The position numbers and the translations under genes were made by a program. Shown one piece after another: positions 18,722 to 28,015 of a stretch of 61,107 nucleotides of DNA; positions within the stretch are counted from its first letter, which is position 1, and every line of letters begins with the position of its first letter. A model generated the notes under the pieces. The model worked only from the letters and a program-made list of their open reading frames with translations. It was not told the origin of the DNA and searched no databases. The DNA lies in the NCBI GenBank assembly GCA_008107755.1, contig VIRH01000083.1, positions 1 through 61,107 on the forward strand. The letters run 5' to 3'. The stretch comes from Rhodobacterales bacterium (GTDB lineage: Bacteria > Pseudomonadota > Alphaproteobacteria > Rhizobiales > Stappiaceae).

Positions 18722-19381
18722 TCACTTGGACGTGACCAGATCTGGAAGGTCCAACGTTGCTGCTGCGCTGTCAATTATGGGGATGCCGAGGCGTGACTGC
18801 AGGTGCTTGGCCAAGTCTGCTGCGGCCACATTCGTGCACATCACTATGACAGCATCGACATCGTTTCGGGCGACGTCCAGGATCATTTCCTGGATCGTCT
18901 CGGCGGGAATTTTTGCGAAGTCATTGCTTAGATCACCGCCATCGTGTCGCCAGGCCGCAATCTCATAGCCCAGTGAGGCGTAATTCCGATTGATCTGCTC
19001 TGCCACTTCCGCCGTGTAGGGAGTGACTATCCCAATGCGCTTCGCCCCCTGCGTGGCGAGCCTTCGGTTGATTTCAAGCACGGTGGTGGTCGTGGGCACG
19101 CCCGATTCCGCTTCGACGCGCCGTACGAATTCCTCATCATGTTCAATGCCGAGCCAACTGGCGGATGTTCCGCCCCAAACGATCGTCTCGACCTTGGCGT
19201 CGCATAGCAACTTCGCGGCAGCGACCTGTTTGTCCATCGCGAATTGCGCGCGGGAATCAGAGTCGAGTTTGACGTCAAGGACTCCCAGTCGTGTGAAATG
19301 GACCCGCAGGTCAGATCGTGTGGCAGCCAGAGGTTCGAGCACCACATTCGAAGACGGGATCAGAAGTCCAAGCCGCCTCAT
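18722..19381 (-). CDS. Maleate isomerase / arylmalonate decarboxylase-like Asp/Glu racemase-fold protein
   Basis: 219 residues of the Asp/Glu racemase superfamily, maleate cis-trans isomerase/AMDase branch. The start RRLGLLIPSSNVVLEPL is the typical opening. WGGTSASWLG corresponds to the first active-site region, and VIVMCTNVAAADL contains the second-half cysteine (MCTN). The first-half residue is Ser/Thr rather than a clear Cys, which leans toward an AMDase-like or uncharacterised activity. The start ATG 19381 overlaps the SDR stop by 4 bp. It is last in a three-gene minus-strand set with an SDR and a GntR regulator. Confidence 0.72.
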   Translation of the reverse strand: MRRLGLLIPSSNVVLEPLAATRSDLRVHFTRLGVLDVKLDSDSRAQFAMDKQVAAAKLLCDAKVETIVWGGTSASWLGIEHDEEFVRRVEAESGVPTTTTVLEINRRLATQGAKRIGIVTPYTAEVAEQINRNYASLGYEIAAWRHDGGDLSNDFAKIPAETIQEMILDVARNDVDAVIVMCTNVAAADLAKHLQSRLGIPIIDSAAATLDLPDLVTSK

Positions 19382-20160
19382 ACGATGGAGGTCCGTGCCG
19401 AAATGCCACCGTCGACCGTAAAGACCGTACCTGTAGTATAGCCAGAGCGGTCGGACGCCAAAAAGGCGACAAGGTCCGAGATTTCGGCGCAGTGGGCCGG
19501 GCGACCTCGAGGATAATTCGCGGCCAGTTCCATGTATCGCTCGGGATCTCCAAGATCTTTTTCTGCCCATTTGCGCAGCATATTATATATGCGATCCGTG
19601 TTTACCGGACCGGGATTGATCCCCACCACGCGCATGTTGTCATCCAGGGCATAGCCGCCAAGAGCGCGGGTGAAGCCCATCAAGCTGATGTTGCCAGACG
19701 CCCCCGCAATGTAGTCGCGGTCCAATACCTCGCCACCATTGCCGATGATGTTGATGATCACCCCGCCGCCAGCCTCTTTCATCGTGGTGTAGAAGACCCG
19801 GCACATGTTGATATAGCCAAAGACCTTTAGATCAAATCCTTTGCGCCAGGCGGCCTCGTCCACATCCCACAAATCGCCGCTGGGGATCGCACCCGCGTTG
19901 TTGACCAAGATATCTGGTGCTTCGATCACGCCAGCCAGCTTTTCTGCTGCACCCTCACTCGTCAGATCAAGTGGATGCAACTTGATACTGACATCACAGG
20001 TCTCGAGGATTCTGGCCTTGAGCGCTTCCAGCTTGTCGCCGCTGCGCGCTATCAGATGCAGGTTGACCCCTTCTGCTGCGAGGGTTTCCGCAATATGGGC
20101 ACCAATACCCATTGAAGCACCGGTGATAAGCGCGGTCTTTCCGCGAAGCTCCAGATCCAT
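19378..20160 (-). CDS. Short-chain dehydrogenase/reductase with altered catalytic residues
   Basis: A 260-residue classical-size SDR. The cofactor loop TGASMGIG is at residues 13-20 and NNAG at 87-90. The active site is unusual: Tyr150 is present (DRDYIAGAS), but the lysine four residues on is Ala154, and the usual catalytic Ser region reads IIGNGGE. The C-terminal GINPGPVNTDR and TGTVFTVDGG are normal. It may be a specialised subfamily or a non-canonical catalyst. The start is placed at ATG 20160; an ATG eight codons upstream would overlap the regulator gene. Confidence 0.83.
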   Translation of the reverse strand: MDLELRGKTALITGASMGIGAHIAETLAAEGVNLHLIARSGDKLEALKARILETCDVSIKLHPLDLTSEGAAEKLAGVIEAPDILVNNAGAIPSGDLWDVDEAAWRKGFDLKVFGYINMCRVFYTTMKEAGGGVIINIIGNGGEVLDRDYIAGASGNISLMGFTRALGGYALDDNMRVVGINPGPVNTDRIYNMLRKWAEKDLGDPERYMELAANYPRGRPAHCAEISDLVAFLASDRSGYTTGTVFTVDGGISARTSIV

Positions 20161-20180
20161 ACAGTCGGTTCCTTTGTCCT

Positions 20181-20873
20181 TCAAAGCCGCAAATCGCGGG
20201 CCAATTGCAAGGCGTCGTCAGAGAGGATCATCACATGATCCAGCATTGCTTTTTCCGCGATTTCGGGCTGCCGCTCGGCCAATGCCTTGGCGATCTGCGC
20301 ATGTTCGGATCGACTGTTTTGCTTGCGGCCCGGGTGAAATGTAATTTGACGGCGGTAGGGCGCCAAGCGTTTATCTACTGCTGTTATCTGATCAATCAGC
20401 GCGTAATTGTTGGCCGCCTTCCAAATCGATCTATGGAAAACGCCGTTGGCATCGAAGTACTCTTTCGCGTCGCCGGAGAGTGCCAATTCTTCACATGTTT
20501 CATGAGCGGCCTTGATTGCTGCCAGTTGGTCCTCCGTCGCGCGGGTAGCTGCGAGTTTTGCTGCAAATCCTTCGAGTGCAGAGATCACCTCGAACAATTC
20601 GATTATCTCCGCCATGTTCGGACGACTGACCCGCGCTCCCGAACGGGGATGGATCGTGACAAGATCGCTCGCAGCCAGTTTGCGTAGGGCTTCACGGATC
20701 GGCGTGCGAGAGGTTGAAAGCCGCTCGGCCAATTCCTTTTCATCAAGACGATCTCCTGGGCGGTAAACCCCGTCGATTATGTCCTGTTCGATTTGAAACT
20801 CGACAATCGCACCAAGTGTCCGTCCCTTCGGCTTTACCGGGTCTTGGGCAACTTCTGATTCTCGATTGCTCAT
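20181..20873 (-). CDS. GntR-family regulator, FCD type
   Basis: 230 residues: an N-terminal winged HTH (RPGDRLDEKELAERLSTSRT, then PIREALRKLAASDLV) and an all-helical FCD effector domain (VFHRSIWKAANNYAL, with EHAQIAKALAERQPEIAEKA). FCD regulators generally bind carboxylate effectors. It faces the tctCBA genes across a 156-bp gap and precedes the SDR and isomerase genes, so it likely controls both directions. ATG 20873 is chosen; the frame is open to 21005. Confidence 0.85.
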   Translation of the reverse strand: MSNRESEVAQDPVKPKGRTLGAIVEFQIEQDIIDGVYRPGDRLDEKELAERLSTSRTPIREALRKLAASDLVTIHPRSGARVSRPNMAEIIELFEVISALEGFAAKLAATRATEDQLAAIKAAHETCEELALSGDAKEYFDANGVFHRSIWKAANNYALIDQITAVDKRLAPYRRQITFHPGRKQNSRSEHAQIAKALAERQPEIAEKAMLDHVMILSDDALQLARDLRL

Positions 20874-20939
20874 TTTCTCGGCAGTTTTTCCAAGTTTTGC
20901 ATAAATTTGCATATCTAGACGCAATTGATCTTGTCGCTC

Positions 20940-20981
20940 TTGTATACTATCGATGATTAAATTGGTCAATTGATTATACAA
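20940..20981. promoter_or_regulatory. Putative GntR/FCD operator and divergent promoter
   Basis: TTGTATA (20940-20946) and TATACAA (20975-20981) form a 7-bp inverted repeat in a strongly A/T-rich stretch between the regulator and tctC. The left copy contains GTATAC, the palindromic core common in FCD-type operators. An additional AATTGGTCAATT near-palindrome sits between them. Confidence 0.4.
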
Positions 20982-21029
20982 TAGGGTTGGACGCGCACCA
21001 AACATTTACACCTCGAAAGGAGATCTTCC

Positions 21030-21992
21030 TTGAAGTTGATAAACACTCTGACCGTTGCCGCGATGCTGACCGCCCTTCCGACTTATGGGATGGCGCAGAC
21101 TTTCCCTGATGGCCCGATTACCTGGGTGGTCAATTGGCCTGCGGGCGGTGGGCAAGACACCACAAGCCGACTGGTTGCCGATCGTCTCAGCGATGTGCTG
21201 GGGGTGCCGGTCGTGATCGAGAATTATGACGGTGCCGGCGGCCTGACAGGCATGCGGGAGTTGGCTGGAGCTGATCCCGACGGTTACACGATTGGAATGC
21301 TGGGATCGTCGAGTGTGATCCAGCAATACACCACCAATGAACCTGTCATGATGGATCAACTCGAGGTGCTGTCGTTCTTTGGTCCGGATCCTGGTGCGCT
21401 GACAGTGGGTGCCAATACACCATACGAAACGCTGGATGAGTACATCACAGCGGTGAAAGAAGCCCCCGGTGACGTGCCCAACGGAAATGATCCCCCGGGC
21501 GGAGCCTCATATATTTCCGCGGCAATCATGGAGTCGGTCCTGGGGCTTGAGCTGAACAAAGTGCCTTATGGCGGCTATGCACCGACGGTTACGGCACTAT
21601 TGAGCGGGGAAGTGGAAAGCGCGACCGTGCCTGTGCCCCAGGTATTGGAACATGCGACCGCGGGAGATGTAAGGGTCCTCGGAGTCATGTCAGGCTCTCG
21701 GCATTTTCTGGCACGCGACATTCCAACATTTGCTGAACAGGGCTACGATGTTTTCGCAGGAGATTTCCGCGCTGTCGTTGCCCCGGCGGGTCTGCCGGAA
21801 GATGTTGGGCAGATATTGTCCGATGCGTTGGTCGAGGTGCTTTCCTCCGAGGAATTCGTCGCGGCGGCCAATGCGGCAGGTTACATGATCGAACCACTTG
21901 GCGCAGAGGAAGCTCGTGACCGGATCTCGGCCTTTGACGAGCAGGTATACCCTGTGCTTGAGGAGGCGGGGCTTGTCACCAACCCCAAATAG
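21030..21992 (+). CDS. tctC: Tripartite tricarboxylate transporter binding protein (TctC/Bug family)
   Basis: 320 residues with a signal peptide (LINTLTVAAMLTALPTYGMAQ). The Bug-family fold shows ITWVVNWPAGGGQDTTSRLV at the ligand-binding N-lobe, then IENYDGAGGLTGMRELA and NKVPYGGYAPTVTALLSGEV. The start is TTG 21030, supported by an AAAGGAG ribosome site at about 21016-21022. The ligand is probably a carboxylate related to the neighbouring isomerase and SDR. Confidence 0.86.
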   Translation: MKLINTLTVAAMLTALPTYGMAQTFPDGPITWVVNWPAGGGQDTTSRLVADRLSDVLGVPVVIENYDGAGGLTGMRELAGADPDGYTIGMLGSSSVIQQYTTNEPVMMDQLEVLSFFGPDPGALTVGANTPYETLDEYITAVKEAPGDVPNGNDPPGGASYISAAIMESVLGLELNKVPYGGYAPTVTALLSGEVESATVPVPQVLEHATAGDVRVLGVMSGSRHFLARDIPTFAEQGYDVFAGDFRAVVAPAGLPEDVGQILSDALVEVLSSEEFVAAANAAGYMIEPLGAEEARDRISAFDEQVYPVLEEAGLVTNPK

Positions 21993-22473
21993 AGATCCGC
22001 AACCCGACCCGCATGAGGGCATCCATGACTTCATCGCGGGCGGGCTGTGCCTTATCTTGTCGTCCGGCTTGGCAATTTACCATACCGCCCAGGCCGGGCG
22101 CCTGCATGAAGATTTCGAGAGGGATCCAGGCCCTGCGTTTTTACCAGTCGTCTTATTGATTGCTCTGGGTCTGTTAGGGGCGGCGCTCACGATACGTGGT
22201 GGGCTTAGGATGCGGCATTCGCAACTGTCCGAAATATCTGCTTCGCTCTTCTCGTTCTGGCCCGCAGCGGTGGCCATTGCCATACTTGGTACGTTCTTGC
22301 CGCTAAGTGAACTTGCCGGGGCAGCCGCTGCGCTGAGTATCATCGGCGCGGCCTTGGCGCTGCTTGCAGGCCGGACCGAAACAGCCAAATGGCCAGTCTC
22401 CGCGGTATCTGGCGCGCTTGTTGGGCTGGTGCTTTTTGGCGTGTTTCGCTTTGGACTCTCGGTGCCACTATGA
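21973..22473 (+). CDS. tctB: Tripartite tricarboxylate transporter small membrane subunit TctB
   Basis: 166 residues with about four membrane helices (FIAGGLCLILSSGLAIY, ALGLLGAAL, FWPAAVAIAILGTFL, then SAVSGALVGLVLFGVF). The start is placed at TTG 21973 inside the end of tctC, because a GAGGAGG ribosome site (21960-21966) sits 6 nt ahead. The 20-bp overlap gives translational coupling. The stop overlaps tctA by 4 bp. Confidence 0.8.
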   Translation: MSPTPNRDPQPDPHEGIHDFIAGGLCLILSSGLAIYHTAQAGRLHEDFERDPGPAFLPVVLLIALGLLGAALTIRGGLRMRHSQLSEISASLFSFWPAAVAIAILGTFLPLSELAGAAAALSIIGAALALLAGRTETAKWPVSAVSGALVGLVLFGVFRFGLSVPL

Positions 22474-23963
22474 TGTACGACCTTTTCGTAACTATCCTCA
22501 CGGATCTGATCAGCCCGTACAGCCTGTTCTTGGCCTTTACAGGGGTGGTCCTCGGCCTCGTCTTTGGTGCTTTGCCCGGAGTCAGCTCGACAATGGCATT
22601 GGCCGTGATCCTGCCTTTCACCTACGGAATGGAAACTCCGGCGGCAATGACCCTAATGCTCGCGGTGTTTTTCTCCAGCGTCTATGCCGGGTCCGTCTCT
22701 GCTATTCTTCTGAATATTCCCGGAACGCCCGGTGCGATGATCACTTTGTTGGATGGGCATAGTATGGCGCGCAAAGGCAACGCCGTCGAGGCGATGGCTT
22801 ATGCACTGATCGCTTCGATTTTTGGTGGGTTCATCGGGTGGGGCTTCCTGGTGATGTTGGCTCCAATGATTGCCAGCTACGCGCTTGAATTCGGTTCGGC
22901 TGAATATGCGGCGGTCGTGTTCTTTGGTTTGGCACTCGTGGCTTATGCCTCCTCGGGTGACACGCTTCGCGGGCTTGCGGCCGGCACGATGGGGCTCATC
23001 ATCGGTGTTGTCGGGCGGGACCAGATTACAGATGTGCCGCGTTTCACCTTCGGCACTGCGGACTTACAAGGTGGAATCAGCATCATTCCATTGGCGATCG
23101 GGCTCTTTGGTATCGCCGAAGTTCTTTCGCTGTTGTCCCGAACTGATAAAAACGCAACGCATGTGCCAGAAGTTACCGCGCGAACCTGGCCCAAATGGCG
23201 TGCGCTTCGGCAAGAGCTGCCAACGGCACTGCGAGGTTCAGTGATTGGTACATTTGTTGGGGCGATTCCAGCCGCAGGCTCCGCTATTGCTGTGGCGCTC
23301 GCATATGCCTGCGAGAAACGCATGTCAAAAACACCCAAGATCTTTGGCACCGGTATTCCGCGCGGTGTTGTGGCCCCCGAAGCCGCGAACAACGCTTGCG
23401 TCGGCGGCGCTTTGATTCCAATGATGACGCTCGGAATACCTGGTGACAGCATCACGGCAGTCTTGATCGGGGTCTTGCTGCTGCATGGCCTGCGTCCCGG
23501 CCCAGGTCTGTTTGAGAACCAGCCTGAACTCATTCTCACGATCTACAGCGCACTCTTTGTAGCTATCGTGCTGACAGCCGTTGTTGCTGGTGCGATCGGC
23601 ATTCCGGTCTATCGCAAGATTCTGGCAATCCCCCAGAGACTTTTAACCGCAGGTGTCCTGATACTCTGCCTGCTGGGCGCTTATTCAGTGCGCAACGCGG
23701 TGGTTGATGTCTGGATCGCGATTTTCTTCGGTGCTGTAGGCTTGAGCTTCATCAGATTGAATATCCCTGTTTTGCCACTGGCCTTCGGTGCGGTCCTTGG
23801 GCCGCTTCTAGAAGAAAATCTACGACGCACACTGCTTATACACCGTGACATGTCCGTTTTTTTCGAACGTCCGATTTCCTGTACACTGATCGCTCTCTCG
23901 CTAGCAATTCTAGTCGTGCCCGCGTTCGTTTCTATGATCTCGAAAGTGCAGGCAAGGCGGTAG
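22470..23963 (+). CDS. tctA: Tripartite tricarboxylate transporter large membrane subunit TctA
   Basis: A 497-residue polytopic permease. Family motifs are GALPGVSSTMALAVILPFTYG, LLNIPGTPGAMITLLDG, FVGAIPAAGSAIAVALAYA, and APEAANNACVGGALIPMMTL with GIPGDSITAVLIG. The start is ATG 22470 (ATGA overlap with tctB); the next codon is also ATG. It forms the channel of the TctABC transporter, which is usually driven by an ion gradient. Confidence 0.92.
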   Translation: MMYDLFVTILTDLISPYSLFLAFTGVVLGLVFGALPGVSSTMALAVILPFTYGMETPAAMTLMLAVFFSSVYAGSVSAILLNIPGTPGAMITLLDGHSMARKGNAVEAMAYALIASIFGGFIGWGFLVMLAPMIASYALEFGSAEYAAVVFFGLALVAYASSGDTLRGLAAGTMGLIIGVVGRDQITDVPRFTFGTADLQGGISIIPLAIGLFGIAEVLSLLSRTDKNATHVPEVTARTWPKWRALRQELPTALRGSVIGTFVGAIPAAGSAIAVALAYACEKRMSKTPKIFGTGIPRGVVAPEAANNACVGGALIPMMTLGIPGDSITAVLIGVLLLHGLRPGPGLFENQPELILTIYSALFVAIVLTAVVAGAIGIPVYRKILAIPQRLLTAGVLILCLLGAYSVRNAVVDVWIAIFFGAVGLSFIRLNIPVLPLAFGAVLGPLLEENLRRTLLIHRDMSVFFERPISCTLIALSLAILVVPAFVSMISKVQARR

Positions 23964-24118
23964 AAAGGCGTTTTCTCGGTGTCCGCCTGGGGGCACATGA
24001 CGCGACACCGGCCAGGTTTGCCGTCTGACTGTCCACCGGACAGAGTTGCGACGAACGCCGCGAACAGCAAGACCTGTCCGACTGCAAAACTTCCGAGAGG
24101 CCCCAGGCTGGTGATCCT

Positions 24119-25066
24119 TTAAAAACTCACCGAGATCACCGTGCGATCGTCGCAGGTCTCGAGGGAGGTCGAGCCTTTCACCGCCGGGAAAAGCCCCGTC
24201 TTGTGAAAGTCCTCCTGTTCCACCCGGGCGAACTCTGCCTCCCAGTCGGAACAGGTGGTGCCGCTTTCGGGAATGGAGACATATCCGTCGGAGAAGATTT
24301 CGATCGTCCCGACTTCGCTGATCGGCAGGCGCAGGTCAGTCGTCCCGTCGCCCTGGATCTCGCCGCCATTCAAAGAGGTATAGCCGAGTTCATGACGGGC
24401 GTTGGCATAGTGGAACTGGGTCCGTATGCCCCCCAACAGAAACTCCGAGACCAGGCCCCGTTCCAGCCCGGAGGCCCGTGTCGCAGCGTCCATGGCGTCC
24501 TCTGCCTCATCCCGGGTCACGTGCCCCTCGTCGATGGAGGCCGCAAGACCCAGGAAGATCGTGCGCCGGGTGGCATATTCGGCGTCGTCCACCGCACCCA
24601 TGCGCGCTTTCAGTGTCTTGAAGACTGAAATTCGGGCGGCGGTGCTGACTGTGTCTATGATCTTGTGATGCTGGAAGACGGACTTGCCGTTGATGCGGAT
24701 TCCGGTGTCGCCCAAGGCCAGTATGCGAAGGGTATCCTTGCCCTTCACTGCAATTGCAGCTGTCGTGGAGGGCGGGTGCGCGATGCGGCAGTCCGCAGCC
24801 GCGGCTTTGACCGCGTCACTCACGGCCTGGAAGATCGATGCTGCGCTTTCCTGTTCCAGTGCGTTCTTCGCCAGCAGCTCGGAAATGCAGCGGGCGGCGG
24901 CACGGGCGGCGATCCGGCCCGAGCTTTCACCCTGATAGTCTGCGCCGGTCGGGTCCGTCGCACCGTCAAAGACGGCAAGCACCTGATCCGGCTCAATCAA
25001 GATCACGTCGTCGCCCGGCCGGTTGCCGGTCTTGTATTTAGAACGCGAGATTGCCTCGATGTTCAT
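24119..25066 (-). CDS. PP2C-like serine/threonine phosphatase domain protein
   Basis: A 315-residue cytosolic protein with PP2C landmarks: RPGDDVILI near the start, LAVFDGATDPTG (metal-binding Asp-Gly), TTAAIAVKGKDTLRILALGDTG in pieces, EIFSDGYVSIP (SDG motif) and a final CDDRTVISVSF. The spacing is looser than in classic PP2C, so activity on a protein is not certain. ATG 25066 follows a GAAGGA site. It is the last gene of an ABC operon, 78 bp after the permease, and may tune the transporter or act on a phosphorylated substrate. Confidence 0.68.
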   Translation of the reverse strand: MNIEAISRSKYKTGNRPGDDVILIEPDQVLAVFDGATDPTGADYQGESSGRIAARAAARCISELLAKNALEQESAASIFQAVSDAVKAAAADCRIAHPPSTTAAIAVKGKDTLRILALGDTGIRINGKSVFQHHKIIDTVSTAARISVFKTLKARMGAVDDAEYATRRTIFLGLAASIDEGHVTRDEAEDAMDAATRASGLERGLVSEFLLGGIRTQFHYANARHELGYTSLNGGEIQGDGTTDLRLPISEVGTIEIFSDGYVSIPESGTTCSDWEAEFARVEQEDFHKTGLFPAVKGSTSLETCDDRTVISVSF

Positions 25067-25144
25067 GGGCATTCCTTCAGGACATACGGATCCCGCCCGG
25101 TGCAATGCACCAGCAAAAAAGCGGGTAAAGACAAGCCTTCGTGA

Positions 25145-26824
25145 TCACACGAAGGCAGATTCCTTGCTTTCCGAGAGGCGGAAAACGGCGAAGACGCACA
25201 GGCCGGTGCTGACGAGCAGCACTGTGGACAGGGCAGCTGCCGTTCCGAATTCCCCGTCGATCACCTGAATGTAGATCAGCACCGGCATGGTGATGGTCTT
25301 GGAGGTGTAAAGGATCAGGGTCGAGGACAGTTCATTGATCGCGGTGATGAAACTCATCAGCGATCCGATGATCAGTCCGGGCATCATCAGCGGCACGGTC
25401 ACCGAGGTGAAGGTCTTGGCCGGCGAGGCCCCCAGGTTGACGGCAGCTTCCTCGATCGACGGCTTGATCTGGCGCAGGATCGATGTCGTCGAGCGCACCC
25501 CGTATGGCAATCGCCGGATAAAGACGATCAGCACGATGATCAGCGCGGTTCCGGTGATGTCGAACGGCGGATGACGGAACGTCGCCACATAGCCGATCGC
25601 CATGACGATGCCGGGGATCAGGTAGGGAACCATCAGCAGGAGATCGAGAGACCCGGCGACAAAGTTGTCCCGCCGAACCACGATGAACGACAGAAGCCCC
25701 GATACGATTGCGATCAGCACAACGGCCGCCAGAGCGAACATGAAGCTATTGGCAATCGCTGCCGGGGAATCCCGCATGATGCGGGCATAGCTGTCGAGGC
25801 CGAACCCGCCTGTGAACACCGGGCCGTTCGTCTCAAGGAAGGAGGTGTAGACCACGGTAAAGGACGGCAGCATGGCGATGAAGACCACCAGATAACAGAA
25901 CCCGTGCACCAGTGCGGACTTGGCACGCGACATGGACTTCTTGACCGGCCGGCTCGTCATGGCGCCCGCATAGCGGCGCTTTGCCAGAATCCGTCGCTGA
26001 AGCAGCAATGCGCCCATCGAAATCGCAATCATGACCATGGAAATGGTGACTGCCATGGTCGGCGTTCCAGCCATTTCGGAGGTGTACTGGGAGTAGGCGA
26101 TGGTGGAGAGGGTTCGCACCCCGTGCCCCAGGATGGCCGGTGTACCGAAATCGGCAATCGACAGCACGAAGCAGATGATGGCGCCGGTACTGACCGCCGG
26201 AAAGACCAGCGGCAGGGTGACCTTCATGAAGCGCTCGAAAGTCGTGCAGCCGAGATTTTCCGCAGCATCTTCAAACGACTTGTTGATGGTGTTCAGCGCA
26301 TTTTCCGTCATCAGATAAATGTACGGGAAGAACTTGAGGCTGAAGACGAGAACAATGCCGGGAATGCCGTAGATCGTCGGCACGTTTATGCCGAAAGCCT
26401 CAAGGAAATTGGTTACGGCGCCGTTTGAACCAAACAGCATGATCCAGGCGTAGGCACCGATGAACGGCGGCGCGCAGAGCACCAGCACTGCGAATGTCGC
26501 AATCACGGCCCGGCCCCTGATGCGGTACCGGGAGGTGCAGAAGGCAAGGGGAACGCCGATGAGGCATGCGCCGAGCATTCCCAGAACACCGATCAGCAGC
26601 GTGTTCCAGAGGGCGGTGGTATAGTACCTGCGCGTGAACACCTGGATATAATTGGATATCCCGAGCTCTCCGGACTTGGCGTCGAAAAAGCTGATGGCGA
26701 AGACGTTGAGGATCGGAAGGATAAGGAAAACCGCAAGCAGCAGGACGGCGAGAATGGTCACGACCGTCCAGAAGCCTGGCAAGCGCAGCTTTCCGGAGAA
26801 GGCGTTGGCGGCAAGGCTGGTCAT
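25145..26824 (-). CDS. ABC permease with two fused transmembrane domains (FbpB/AfuB/PhnV-like)
   Basis: A 559-residue protein containing two consecutive BPD permease domains, about six helices each. The EAA coupling loops are ENLGCTTFERFMKVTLPLVF (first half) and EEAAVNLGASPAKTFTSVTV (second half). This single-chain double permease is typical of ferric-iron (FbpB), hexose-phosphate (AfuB) and aminoethylphosphonate importers. It overlaps the ATPase gene by 4 bp. Cargo is unresolved. Confidence 0.85.
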   Translation of the reverse strand: MTSLAANAFSGKLRLPGFWTVVTILAVLLLAVFLILPILNVFAISFFDAKSGELGISNYIQVFTRRYYTTALWNTLLIGVLGMLGACLIGVPLAFCTSRYRIRGRAVIATFAVLVLCAPPFIGAYAWIMLFGSNGAVTNFLEAFGINVPTIYGIPGIVLVFSLKFFPYIYLMTENALNTINKSFEDAAENLGCTTFERFMKVTLPLVFPAVSTGAIICFVLSIADFGTPAILGHGVRTLSTIAYSQYTSEMAGTPTMAVTISMVMIAISMGALLLQRRILAKRRYAGAMTSRPVKKSMSRAKSALVHGFCYLVVFIAMLPSFTVVYTSFLETNGPVFTGGFGLDSYARIMRDSPAAIANSFMFALAAVVLIAIVSGLLSFIVVRRDNFVAGSLDLLLMVPYLIPGIVMAIGYVATFRHPPFDITGTALIIVLIVFIRRLPYGVRSTTSILRQIKPSIEEAAVNLGASPAKTFTSVTVPLMMPGLIIGSLMSFITAINELSSTLILYTSKTITMPVLIYIQVIDGEFGTAAALSTVLLVSTGLCVFAVFRLSESKESAFV

Positions 26825-27903
26825 GACAGACGCGCTCCCGTGACGCCATCAGCATAGAGCTGAACTTTATCAGCAGGGAAGGCGAGGGTGACCTGATCAT
26901 CCGGATGAAGCGCGAGGATATCTGCCGAAGGGGCGGTGATCGCCTCGATCTCTTCTCCTGACGGCAAAACCGCGGCAACCGTCAACTCGCGGCCGGTGAA
27001 GCTCACCTGCCGGACCTTTGCCGTCAGCGTGACGGTTTCTGGCGTAGTGGTGTCGGGATTGATCGAGATGTACTCGGGTCTGATCGCCGCGACCACGGTC
27101 TCTCCGGAGGCCAGTTTGGCCGCCTGAGGCAGGTTCACAGACAGCCCGGCAATGCTGGCACCCGAGGGCGAAAGCGTGAGCTCGAAAAAGTTGTTCGCCC
27201 CGACGAAAGATGCCACGAACCTGTTGGAAGGGTTGTTGTAAACCTCTAGGGGCGTGGCAGCCTGCTGGATAATTCCGCCATACATGACACACACGATATC
27301 CGACATCGCCAGGGCTTCTTCCTGGTCGTGCGTCACGTAGACCGTGGTCATGTTCATGGACTGCTGAATGGAGCGGATTTCCCGGCGCAGGTCGACGCGC
27401 AGCTTCGCGTCCAGATTGGAAAGAGGCTCATCCATCAGGAGAACCTTTGGATTGATCACGAGCGCCCGGGCAAGGCCGACACGCTGCTGCTGGCCGCCGG
27501 AAAGCTCATGCGGCATACGCGATGCGTAGGGCGTGAGCTGCACCACCTTGAGGATCTTGCTGACCCGCTCTGCGATCTCGCGCTTGGCAACCTTGCGCTG
27601 TTTCAGGCCGAAGGCGATGTTGTCGTAGACGCTGATATGGGGAAAGACCGCATAGTCCTGAAACACCATGCCGACATCGCGTTTGTGCGCCGGCATGTGT
27701 TCGATAGCCTGTCCTTCCACACCGATGCCACCGCTGTCTTGCTGGTGAAAACCGGCAATCGTGCGCAGGAGAGTCGTCTTGCCGCAGCCGCTGGGCCCGA
27801 GAAGCGTGAAGAATGATCCGGACGGGATCGAGATGTTGATGCCTGACAGGGCGAGGACATCGCCGTAGCTCTTGCGGATGTTCGAAATCTCGACAGCGGC
27901 CAT
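26821..27903 (-). CDS. ABC transporter ATPase (FbpC/PotA-like)
   Basis: 360 residues. Walker A is GPSGCGKTTLLRTIAGF, the signature LSGGQQQRVGLARAL, Walker B VLLMDEPLSNLDAKLR, and H-loop YVTHDQEEALA. A C-terminal TOBE regulatory domain of about 120 residues contains IRPEYISINPDT. It powers the double permease downstream. A hairpin separates it from the binding-protein gene upstream. Confidence 0.9.
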   Translation of the reverse strand: MAAVEISNIRKSYGDVLALSGINISIPSGSFFTLLGPSGCGKTTLLRTIAGFHQQDSGGIGVEGQAIEHMPAHKRDVGMVFQDYAVFPHISVYDNIAFGLKQRKVAKREIAERVSKILKVVQLTPYASRMPHELSGGQQQRVGLARALVINPKVLLMDEPLSNLDAKLRVDLRREIRSIQQSMNMTTVYVTHDQEEALAMSDIVCVMYGGIIQQAATPLEVYNNPSNRFVASFVGANNFFELTLSPSGASIAGLSVNLPQAAKLASGETVVAAIRPEYISINPDTTTPETVTLTAKVRQVSFTGRELTVAAVLPSGEEIEAITAPSADILALHPDDQVTLAFPADKVQLYADGVTGARLS

Positions 27904-27959
27904 GCAGAGGGACTCCGTTTGCCCGAGGCGGGCAATGATCTTGAATTTTTCGGAAAAAG

Positions 27960-27992
27960 ACGGGGGGTAGCTCTTGGCAGGCCGCCCCCCGT
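27960..27992 (-). terminator. Attenuator-type hairpin after the binding-protein gene
   Basis: On the minus strand ACGGGGGG and CCCCCCGT (8 bp, 17-nt loop) are followed by CTTTTTCC. It sits between the binding-protein stop and the ATPase gene, so partial termination would leave more binding-protein mRNA than transporter mRNA. Confidence 0.65.
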
Positions 27993-28015
27993 TCCAGGGA
28001 ACCCCAGAGTAAGGG

